Source: Panacagrimonas sp041635265 (GTDB lineage: Bacteria > Pseudomonadota > Gammaproteobacteria > Nevskiales > Nevskiaceae). Taken from it: a stretch of DNA of 8,992 bases. This document shows, piece by piece, positions 1-5,221 of this stretch. Position numbers and translations under genes: made by a program. The stretch lies in assembly GCA_041635265.1 (NCBI GenBank), contig JBFJJV010000123.1, positions 1 through 8,992 on the forward strand, written 5' to 3'. Every line of letters starts with the position of its first letter. The stretch's first letter is position 1. Under the pieces are notes generated by a model. The model was not told where the DNA came from. It worked only from the letters and a program-made list of their open reading frames with translations, and ran no database searches.

Positions 1-23
1 ACAGAAAGGCGCAATCTCTGCGT

Positions 24-29
24 AAAGGA
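24..29 (+). promoter_or_regulatory. Shine-Dalgarno site of the hydratase gene
   Basis: AAAGGA ends 7 nt before the ATG at 37 and supports that start over the in-frame ATG at 43. No promoter can be judged, because only 36 bases precede the gene. Confidence 0.7.
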
Positions 30-36
30 TAAAATC

Positions 37-837
37 ATGAACATGAATCCAGAAGATATCCTGAAGCACGGCGACGAGCTGTACGAGGCGTTGATCGAGC
101 GTCGCACGATTCCGCCACTGCTCGGCCGCGTCGAAGGCATCACGATTGAAGATGCCTACCACATACAGAGTCGCATGGTCGCACGGCGCATCGAGGCGGG
201 CGAAACCATAGTTGGCAAGAAGATCGGAGTGACCTCCAAGGCGGTGCAGCAGATCGTCGGCGTCAATCAGCCTGATTTTGGTCAGCTGACTTCAAAGATG
301 GCCTATGAGGAGGGTCGCGATCTGCCTATTGGCGGCCTGATACAGCCCAAGGCAGAAGCTGAAGTGGCTTTTGTACTCAAACGCGATCTCAAAGGGCCAG
401 GGATTACAGCGACCGACGTCATTCGTGCCACCGATTACGTCGTGCCTTGTTTTGAGATTGTCGATTCGCGTATTACAGACTGGAAAATCAAGATCCAGGA
501 TACGGTGGCGGACAATGCCTCATGCGGAATTTATATGCTGGGTAAAGCCAGAAAAAAACTGACCGACCTCGATCTCAATCTCGCGGGCATGGTGCTGGAA
601 ATGAACGGAGAACTGTTCAGCACTGCGGCCGGTGCGGCGGTGCAGGGTGGGCCAGTCAATGCTGTCGTCTGGCTTGCTAACACTTTGGGGCGGCTCGGCA
701 TTCCATTTCTTGCGGGGGAAGTGATTCTTTCGGGCTCGCAATCCACCTTAATTCCCGCCGTCGTCGGCGACACACTCAAATGTACCGTCGGCGGTTTGGG
801 CTCCTGTGAAGTACGTTTCAGTGGAGACGTTGAATGA
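37..837 (+). CDS. dmpE: 2-hydroxypenta-2,4-dienoate (2-oxopent-4-enoate) hydratase, DmpE/XylJ type
   Basis: This cytosolic enzyme adds water to 2-hydroxypenta-2,4-dienoate to give 4-hydroxy-2-oxovalerate, the substrate of the aldolase encoded downstream. The 266-residue product matches the family's usual size. It has the landmarks I recall from DmpE: GKKIGVTSKAVQ at about residues 60-71, NQPDFG at 77-82, and a DSRI-DWKIKIQDTVADNASCG block at about 143-164. Glu107, Glu109 and Glu140 sit where this family binds its divalent metal. The ATG at 37 is chosen because AAAGGA (24-29) lies 7 nt upstream; an in-frame ATG at 43 is less well placed. The stop overlaps the next start as ATGA, so translation is probably coupled. 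The next gene is a paralogue, as in dmp and xyl operons where hydratase and decarboxylase form a complex. The hydratase assignment rests on the DNASCG and KIKIQDT signature, which differs from that of the decarboxylase. Confidence 0.93.
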   Translation: MNMNPEDILKHGDELYEALIERRTIPPLLGRVEGITIEDAYHIQSRMVARRIEAGETIVGKKIGVTSKAVQQIVGVNQPDFGQLTSKMAYEEGRDLPIGGLIQPKAEAEVAFVLKRDLKGPGITATDVIRATDYVVPCFEIVDSRITDWKIKIQDTVADNASCGIYMLGKARKKLTDLDLNLAGMVLEMNGELFSTAAGAAVQGGPVNAVVWLANTLGRLGIPFLAGEVILSGSQSTLIPAVVGDTLKCTVGGLGSCEVRFSGDVE

Positions 838-1622
838 GCTTTTCATTTGAAACACTCAAGAAGATCGCAGACAAGGTCCAGGATGCTCAGGACAATGTGC
901 ATACCATCGGCAAGCTGACTGATGATTATCCTGCACTCGGCATTGACGAGGGCTACGAGGTTCAGGAAGAGCTGCGCCGTCGCTGGCTGGCGCGAGGTGA
1001 CCGCCAGGTCGGAGTCAAGGCCGGCCTGACCTCCAAGCCTAAGATGGAACAGATGGGCGTAACGCTGCCGGGCTTCGGTCTATTGATGGCTAGCATGGCG
1101 CGCCCTGAAAATGGCGTAATCGAAATGGCGCAGCTGATCCATCCGCGCATCGAAGCCGAAATTGCATTCGTTCTGAAGGATGAACTGAAAGGCGGTGATC
1201 TGAGTATTGCGCAGGTCCTGGCCGCGACCGACTACATCATTCCGGCAGTCGAGGTGATCGACTCCCGTTTCGAGAAATTCAAGTTTGACCTGCCCTCGGT
1301 CATTGCAGATAACACTAGTAGCGCCCGCTACGTGACCGGCGGTCGTCCGCTGGACCCTAATGCCGTGGATCTTCGAACCATCGGCGTAGTGATTGAGAAG
1401 AACGGAGAAATTCAGGCTCTGGGCGCCAGTGCCGCGGTGCTCAATCACCCTGCCAATGCAGTCAGCATGCTTGCGAAACATCTTGCGCTGCGGGGCCAAT
1501 TCATTCCTGCCGGCAGTCTGATTCTGACTGGTGGGATCACCGAAGCTATTCCAGTTGCAAAGGGCGATAACGTGGTCGCGCGCTTCCAGGATATGGGCAG
1601 CGTGTCGTTTCGCTTCGCCTGA
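834..1622 (+). CDS. dmpH: 4-oxalocrotonate (2-oxo-3-hexenedioate) decarboxylase, DmpH/XylI type
   Basis: This cytosolic, metal-dependent enzyme decarboxylates the 2-oxo-3-hexenedioate formed by 4-oxalocrotonate tautomerase, giving 2-hydroxypentadienoate for the upstream hydratase. The 262 residues show the decarboxylase version of the shared fold: NVHTIGKLTDDYP near residue 21, VGVKAGLTSKPKMEQMGV at about 59-76, VEVIDSRFEKFKFDL at about 139-153 and ADNTSSARYVTGGR at about 158-171. These resemble DmpH (KFDL, DN-SS, ITGGR) rather than DmpE. Metal ligands are Glu107, Glu109 and Glu140, in register with the paralogue. The ATG is fixed by the ATGA overlap (834-837) and GGAG at 823-826. In dmp and xyl operons the tautomerase gene follows this one directly; here that position holds a damaged tautomerase-like ORF behind an intergenic gap. 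Confidence 0.92.
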   Translation: MSFSFETLKKIADKVQDAQDNVHTIGKLTDDYPALGIDEGYEVQEELRRRWLARGDRQVGVKAGLTSKPKMEQMGVTLPGFGLLMASMARPENGVIEMAQLIHPRIEAEIAFVLKDELKGGDLSIAQVLAATDYIIPAVEVIDSRFEKFKFDLPSVIADNTSSARYVTGGRPLDPNAVDLRTIGVVIEKNGEIQALGASAAVLNHPANAVSMLAKHLALRGQFIPAGSLILTGGITEAIPVAKGDNVVARFQDMGSVSFRFA

Positions 1623-1633
1623 TTGAAAGAGAG

Positions 1634-1639
1634 AAGGAG
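1634..1639 (+). promoter_or_regulatory. Orphan Shine-Dalgarno AAGGAG, probably once served the small tautomerase ORF
   Basis: AAGGAG is the best Shine-Dalgarno match in the window, but no ATG, GTG or TTG follows within about 5-12 nt. Deleting the segment between the two copies of the 11-bp direct repeat would place it 7 nt upstream of the ATG now at 1774. I infer that it is the original ribosome binding site of that gene. Confidence 0.5.
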
Positions 1640-1774
1640 AAATTAAAAACCGCTTTACCGGGCATGGAGCGCCGCCGCTTGCTCTCTGGGCCAATTTGGA
1701 CAAGATGATCACACAGGTCTGTCGTACAGGGCCCTTGTCCAAATGTGCTGATAACGCTTTTTTGAGAAATTAAA
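1637..1774. repeat. Perfect 11-bp direct repeat (GAGAAATTAAA) flanking a 116-bp segment
   Basis: GAGAAATTAAA occurs at 1637-1647 and again at 1764-1774, with mismatches immediately outside both copies. The second copy's last base is the A of the ATG at 1774. The layout resembles a target-site duplication around a small inserted element at 1648-1763. The segment's ends (AAAAACCGCTTTACC on the left, AAAAAAGCGTTATC on the reversed right end) are only loosely alike, so terminal inverted repeats are weak. Tandem-duplication slippage or chance in A-rich sequence are the alternatives. Confidence 0.5.
1694..1744. repeat. 11-bp perfect inverted repeat with a second hairpin nested inside
   Basis: ATTTGGACAAG (1694-1704) is exactly complementary in reverse to CTTGTCCAAAT (1734-1744). 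The 29-nt interior folds again: GGTC-TGT (1716-1722) pairs with ACA-G-GGCC (1726-1733) around a CGT loop, with one G-U pair and one bulged G. As RNA this would be a long hairpin interrupted by an 11-nt one-sided loop (1705-1715). It could be a transcript processing or attenuation structure, or the core of a small mobile element. No T tract follows directly, so it is not called a terminator. Confidence 0.6.
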
Positions 1775-1953
1775 TGCCAAAGATTCAATTCAATTTTCTG
1801 CAAGGTCGAACCGACGACAAAGTACTTGCGCCTGCTCGACGCGCGGCCCCGACAGTGGTCGGGGTGGTGGTGTCTGAGCGCGATCAACTTAACGAAGCTG
1901 AATCAAGTCACCGTACAGTTTCCGCTCACGGCCCGGAGGCCCCTCACTCATGA
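1774..1953 (+). pseudogene. dmpI: Small 4-oxalocrotonate tautomerase-like ORF, probably decayed (59 aa)
   Basis: The 59-codon ORF starts MPKIQFNFLQGRTDDK. Numbering from Pro1, this aligns without gaps to the 4-OT N-terminus: catalytic Pro1, Gln4, Leu8, Gly10, catalytic Arg11, Asp13. The position directly after the decarboxylase is the xylI-xylH and dmpH-dmpI arrangement. Length (4-OT is about 62 residues) and the ATGA overlap with the next gene also fit. Beyond residue 16 the match fades: a short APTVVGVVVSE stretch resembles the second 4-OT strand but sits about nine residues early and has Gly where Arg39 is expected, and the Phe50-GIGG region is absent in all three forward frames. Its upstream ribosome site is only a weak GAG. 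I read it as a relict or non-functional copy. A divergent small protein that is still translated to couple with the next gene remains possible. Confidence 0.6.
1847..1864. repeat. GC-rich 7-bp hairpin inside the tautomerase-like ORF
   Basis: CCCCGAC (1847-1853) pairs perfectly with GTCGGGG (1858-1864) around an AGTG loop. It lies where the ORF stops resembling 4-OT. No T run follows, so it is not a canonical terminator. It could stall or attenuate the transcript, or simply mark a local rearrangement. Confidence 0.5.
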
Positions 1954-2879
1954 GCCAGAAAAAAATTAGATGTGCCCTGATCGGCTCCGGCAATATCGGA
2001 ACCGATCTGATCTACAAGATTCGACGCAGCGAAGTCCTTGAGCCGGTCTGGATGGTCGGGATTGATCCTGAATCAGAGGGTCTCAAGCGCGCCGCGGACA
2101 TGGGCCTGAAAACCACGGCCGGTGGCGTCGACGCCCTGTTGGAACACGTCGAAGCCGACGGCATTCAAATCGCGTTCGACGCAACCAGCGCTTATGTGCA
2201 TGCGGAGAATTCGCGCAAGCTCAATGAGCTCGGCGTGTTGATGATCGATTTGACTCCAGCGGCGATCGGCCCCCTGTGTGTTCCTTCCGTGAATCTGCGC
2301 GAGCAGGCGGCGAAACAGGCCATGAACGTCAACATGATTTCATGCGCCGGACAGGCGACAATTCCCATGGTCCATGCCGTAGCCCGTGTGCAGCCCGTGA
2401 GTTACGCCGAGATCATCGCAACTACGGCCTCCAAGTCGATTGGTCCGGGAACGCGCGCCAACCTTGATGAGTTCACCTACACAACTTCTGGTGCCGTGGA
2501 AAAAGTGGGTGGGGCGAAAAAAGGCAAGGCCCTGGTTGTGGTCAATCCGGCGGAGCCGCCGCTGATCATGCGTAATACCGTGTACTGCCTGACCGAGGGC
2601 GAGCCTGACCAGAAAGCAATTAGCGAATCAATACAGCAGATGATGGCAGAAGTGCAGAAATACGTGCCGGGCTATCGTCTGGTCAATGGGCCGGTATTTG
2701 ACGGCAACAAGGTTGCCACTTTTCTCGAAGTAGAAGGTCTGGGTGATTACCTGCCGAAATACGCTGGAAATTTGGACATCATGACGGCCGCAGCGACGCG
2801 CACCGCTGAACTGTTCGCTGAAGAGATCATTGCCGGTCGCTACCAACTCAAGCCCGTATCCACCAGAGAGGCTGCCTGA
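1950..2879 (+). CDS. dmpF: Acetaldehyde dehydrogenase (acylating), DmpF/BphJ type
   Basis: This NAD-dependent enzyme converts acetaldehyde and CoA to acetyl-CoA. In this family it forms a complex with the aldolase encoded next and receives acetaldehyde through an internal channel. The 309 residues match the family length. The Rossmann motif is IGSGNIGTDL at residues 11-20. The catalytic Cys132 lies in MISCAGQATIP, the same number as in DmpF. NPAEPPLIMRNTVYC and the EVEGLGDYLPKYAGNLDIMTAAA region near the C-terminus are typical of the family. GGAGG at 1935-1939 lies 10 nt before the ATG, and the start overlaps the upstream small ORF as ATGA. Members often also accept propanal, so the operon could handle methyl-substituted catechols; that is inference. 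Confidence 0.95.
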   Translation: MSQKKIRCALIGSGNIGTDLIYKIRRSEVLEPVWMVGIDPESEGLKRAADMGLKTTAGGVDALLEHVEADGIQIAFDATSAYVHAENSRKLNELGVLMIDLTPAAIGPLCVPSVNLREQAAKQAMNVNMISCAGQATIPMVHAVARVQPVSYAEIIATTASKSIGPGTRANLDEFTYTTSGAVEKVGGAKKGKALVVVNPAEPPLIMRNTVYCLTEGEPDQKAISESIQQMMAEVQKYVPGYRLVNGPVFDGNKVATFLEVEGLGDYLPKYAGNLDIMTAAATRTAELFAEEIIAGRYQLKPVSTREAA

Positions 2880-2881
2880 TT

Positions 2882-3946
2882 ATGAGCATTATTAACCGAG
2901 AAGGACGCAAGGTTCTGCTGCATGACATGTGCCTGCGAGATGGCATGCACGCCAAGCGCGAGCAGATCTCTACAGAGGAAATGATCCGCGTCGCAACGGC
3001 GCTGGACGATGCCGGCGTGCCCATCATTCAAGTCACCCACGGCGCAGGCTGCGGAGGCAACTCGCTGCAGCACGGTTTTGCCCTGCACAGCAATGAAGAA
3101 TACTGGGATGCTGTGGTGCCCAAGATGAAACAGGCCGTTGTTTCCTGTTTGCTGATTCCCGGTCTGGGCACCATGAAGGAGCTTCAGAGCGCCTATGATC
3201 ATGGCGTTCGCAGCGTCCACGTGGCGACCCACTGCACGGAGGCGGATACCTCGCCGCAGCATATTGCCTACGCGCGCAAGCTGGGCATGGATACGACCGG
3301 TTTCCTGATGATGGCCCACCTCAATGAGCCCAAGGCGCTGGCCCAGCAGGGCAAGATGATGGAGAGCTACGGCGCGCAGACGGTCTACATCACCGACTCT
3401 GCAGGCTATATGTTGCCCAAGGATGTGATCGCCTGCATACGCGCCCTGCGCGATGTGCTGAATCCTGAGACCGAGATCGGCTTTCACGGCCACCACAATC
3501 TGGGCATGGGCATTGCCAATTCGATTGCCGCGATTGAAGAGGGTGCTACCCGGATCGACGGCTCCGTTGGCGGGCTCGGTGCCGGGGCGGGCAATACACC
3601 GCTGGAAGTCTTCGTGGCCGTAGCCGAGCGCATGGACATTGAAACCGGCTGCGACTTGTTCAAGCTGATGGACATGGCGCAGGACATCATCTTCCCGATG
3701 ATGGATCACATCGTCCGCGTCGATCGCTCCTCGCTCACCATTGGCTATGCCGGGGTCTATTCCACCTTCCTGCTGCATGCCGAACGGGCCAGTCAGAAGT
3801 ATGGTGTGCCCGCACGAGATATTCTGGTGGAACTGGGTGCTCGCAAGATGATCGGCGGCCAGGAAGACATGATCGAAGATACGGCACTGACGATGGCCAA
3901 GCAGCGCGGCTTGTATCCAAAACTGTCGATCGTCAAAGCGGCCTAG
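2882..3946 (+). CDS. dmpG: 4-hydroxy-2-oxovalerate aldolase, DmpG/BphI type (divergent variant)
   Basis: This divalent-metal (usually Mn) class II aldolase cleaves 4-hydroxy-2-oxovalerate to pyruvate and acetaldehyde, passing the aldehyde to the dehydrogenase encoded just upstream. The 354 residues form an HMGL-like TIM barrel plus a C-terminal communication domain. Arg19 and Asp20 (CLRDG), His23, the metal ligands His202 and His204 (FHGHH), and Tyr293 in GYAGVYS match DmpG catalytic positions offset by two. Other signatures are VATHCTEAD (114-122), GAGAGNTPLE and the C-terminal VELGARKMIGGQEDMI. GAGAGG at 2866-2871 precedes the ATG, and only 2 nt separate it from the upstream stop. It departs from the DmpG consensus as I recall it at MCLRDG (usually VTLRDG) and QVTHGAG (usually EVAHGDG), so it belongs to a divergent branch. 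Function is still well supported by context. Confidence 0.92.
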   Translation: MSIINREGRKVLLHDMCLRDGMHAKREQISTEEMIRVATALDDAGVPIIQVTHGAGCGGNSLQHGFALHSNEEYWDAVVPKMKQAVVSCLLIPGLGTMKELQSAYDHGVRSVHVATHCTEADTSPQHIAYARKLGMDTTGFLMMAHLNEPKALAQQGKMMESYGAQTVYITDSAGYMLPKDVIACIRALRDVLNPETEIGFHGHHNLGMGIANSIAAIEEGATRIDGSVGGLGAGAGNTPLEVFVAVAERMDIETGCDLFKLMDMAQDIIFPMMDHIVRVDRSSLTIGYAGVYSTFLLHAERASQKYGVPARDILVELGARKMIGGQEDMIEDTALTMAKQRGLYPKLSIVKAA

Positions 3947-3948
3947 GC

Positions 3949-4707
3949 GTGACGCAAAACCAATGCGTGGTCCTGGTCGGTGCGACCGGCTCCATGGGCC
4001 AAGTGATTGCTCGCAGGCTGGCACGACGTGGTCTGCGTGTCATTGCAGTGGCTCGTTCCGCCGACGCACTCGCTGAGCTGTGTGGCTCAGTAGAGGCAGG
4101 GATCGAGGCCTGTGTGGCCGACATCTCCAGCGACAGCGCCAGTCCTCTGATCAGCGCTGCGGTCGGCGATATGCCGGTGCGCATGGTGGTGCACGGCCCC
4201 GGTGTGGCAACTGCAGGTGGCGTGCTTAGCGCTCCCACTGAAGCAGTGGTGGATGCAGTAAACATCAAGGTTGGCGGTATGATGCGACTGGTGCGAGCAG
4301 TGGACAAGCAGTTGCTACATGGTTCTCGCCTGATTGCCATCGGTGGTCACTATGGTTTCGAACCGACTGCATACGCTGCCACTGCAGGCGTGTGCAATGC
4401 GGCGCTGGCCAACCTGATTCGCCAGTATTCCTGGGCTTATGGTGAGCGCGGCGTCACCGCGCATCTGGTCGCGCCAGGTCCGGCTGACACCGATCGCCTT
4501 CGCCGTATCGCCGAGACTATGGCGCGGCGGGACGGCACGACTGAGGATGCTGTGTTGCAGGAGATGAAGAAAGGGTCCGCCATCGGGGCCTTCACCACGG
4601 TCGAGCAGATCGCCTGGGGTATCGAGACGTTACTCGCACCGGAGGCGGACGCGCTTGCCGGAAGCACCTTATTCATGGACGCGGGCAGACGCCGCGGTCT
4701 GCCTTAG
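3949..4707 (+). CDS. Atypical short-chain dehydrogenase/reductase-fold protein, role unknown
   Basis: The 252-residue product has the SDR fold: a nucleotide-binding GATGSMGQ at residues 11-18, VADI near 56-59, Asn105 in NIKVGG, a PGPADT loop at 176-181 and a C-terminal GSTLFMDAGRRRG. The active site is abnormal. Tyr142 is present in AYAATAG, but the Lys of YxxxK is Ala146, and the catalytic Ser region reads IGGHYG (131-136) with no Ser. There is no lysine at all between residues 121 and 206, so a FabI-like shifted Lys is also excluded. It may bind NAD(P) without classical hydride-transfer chemistry, or use other residues. The GTG start lies 2 nt after the aldolase stop with no clear Shine-Dalgarno, implying translational coupling. 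Its place between aldolase and tautomerase links it to the meta pathway, but I cannot assign a reaction. Confidence 0.8.
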   Translation: MTQNQCVVLVGATGSMGQVIARRLARRGLRVIAVARSADALAELCGSVEAGIEACVADISSDSASPLISAAVGDMPVRMVVHGPGVATAGGVLSAPTEAVVDAVNIKVGGMMRLVRAVDKQLLHGSRLIAIGGHYGFEPTAYAATAGVCNAALANLIRQYSWAYGERGVTAHLVAPGPADTDRLRRIAETMARRDGTTEDAVLQEMKKGSAIGAFTTVEQIAWGIETLLAPEADALAGSTLFMDAGRRRGLP

Positions 4708-4739
4708 ACGATCGTTCATTCATTAAGCAGGGAAGAGTC

Positions 4740-5171
4740 ATGCCGATTCTCGAATATCACCTGCTGGAAGACAGCTATAGCGAAGAGCAATGCGAGAAGC
4801 TTCTGCTCGAGTCCACGCGGCTCTACGCGGAAGTCATGAAGTGCCCGCTGGAACGTATTCGCGTCTTGATTCATCTGCACAAACGTTCGATGGTGGCGGT
4901 GGCAGGGCAGATGCTGAACAAGGGAGGACAAGCCGCCCCCTACTTTCATTTTCTGGTTCTGCAAGGGCGCCCGCTCGAGGAGAAGCATAAATTATTGATG
5001 GGGTTCACCGACCTTGTGGTGCGCATTCTTGATGCCGACCGCAGGATGGTTCGCGGTGGGTGCTGGGTACTGCCGCCCGAAGACTGGGCGATTGGCGGCG
5101 TACCCGCCTCGGTGTTGCGCAGTCAGGAAATTTCGGCGCGATCAAAAAAGGCAGAAAACACCGGCGACTGA
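4740..5171 (+). CDS. Fused (double-length) 4-oxalocrotonate tautomerase-like protein
   Basis: The 143 residues contain two tandem 4-OT-like beta-alpha-beta units, about 2-62 and 67-130. The N-half begins Met-Pro, so Met removal would expose Pro2 as the catalytic amine. It keeps an Arg (Arg41) near the Arg39 position, but the Arg11 position is Asp11/Ser12. In the C-half, counting Pro67 as 1, Arg77 equals Arg11, Arg105 equals Arg39, Trp116 equals Phe50, and AIGG (117-120) equals GIGG, all in exact register; however Pro67 is internal and cannot act as an N-terminal amine. A composite active site is likely, as in fused tautomerase-superfamily proteins. Its probable role is ketonisation of 2-hydroxymuconate (4-OT reaction), replacing the damaged 4-OT upstream. 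AGGGA at 4729-4733 precedes the ATG. A different tautomerase or hydratase activity is possible. Confidence 0.82.
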   Translation: MPILEYHLLEDSYSEEQCEKLLLESTRLYAEVMKCPLERIRVLIHLHKRSMVAVAGQMLNKGGQAAPYFHFLVLQGRPLEEKHKLLMGFTDLVVRILDADRRMVRGGCWVLPPEDWAIGGVPASVLRSQEISARSKKAENTGD

Positions 5172-5176
5172 ATCAT

Positions 5177-5202
5177 TCGCATCATCTTGGCGGCAGGTGC
5201 GA
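5177..5202. other. Weak hairpin in the 50-bp gap between the convergent operons
   Basis: TCGCATC (5177-5183) pairs with GGTGCGA (5196-5202) with one G-U pair and a 12-nt loop. Neither strand has a T run beside it. It is the only stem I see in the gap, so termination of both operons here may be inefficient or Rho-dependent. Confidence 0.3.
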
Positions 5203-5221
5203 GTCAAGCTGAAGATACGGG

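Larger units (their letters stand above)
1623..1773 (+). other. 151-bp non-coding gap with orphan Shine-Dalgarno, direct repeat and nested inverted repeat
   Basis: This is the only sizeable break in an otherwise tightly packed operon. It begins with a purine-rich stretch containing AAGGAG (1634-1639) that has no start codon at a usable distance. It then holds a GC-rich segment, an 11-bp inverted repeat (1694-1704/1734-1744) and a T6 run at 1758-1763. It ends with a second copy of GAGAAATTAAA that runs into the next ATG. I see no convincing sigma-70 promoter: GATAAC at 1750-1755 has no good -35 partner. The T6 run starts 13 nt after the outer stem, too far for a canonical intrinsic terminator. 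The segment may be an insertion; see the repeat entries. Confidence 0.6.

Noticed and set aside
1080..1742. 220-codon open frame on the minus strand across the decarboxylase end and the gap
   Set aside because: It lies mostly antisense to dmpH, shows no family motif and would need a promoter of its own in the operon gap. It is treated as a shadow.
1696..1755. Internal sigma-70 promoter (TTGGAC and GATAAC)
   Set aside because: The two hexamers are about 48 bp apart, and neither has a partner at the usual 16-18 bp spacing.
1694..1763. Intrinsic terminator formed by the inverted repeat plus the T6 run
   Set aside because: Thirteen bases lie between the outer stem and the T run, and the operon continues with essential pathway genes, so a canonical terminator is not supported.
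2840..4024. 394-codon open frame on the minus strand opposite the aldolase
   Set aside because: It is the antisense shadow of a well-supported aldolase gene; its His- and Gly-rich, low-complexity composition and lack of any recognisable motif are typical of a GC-rich reverse frame.
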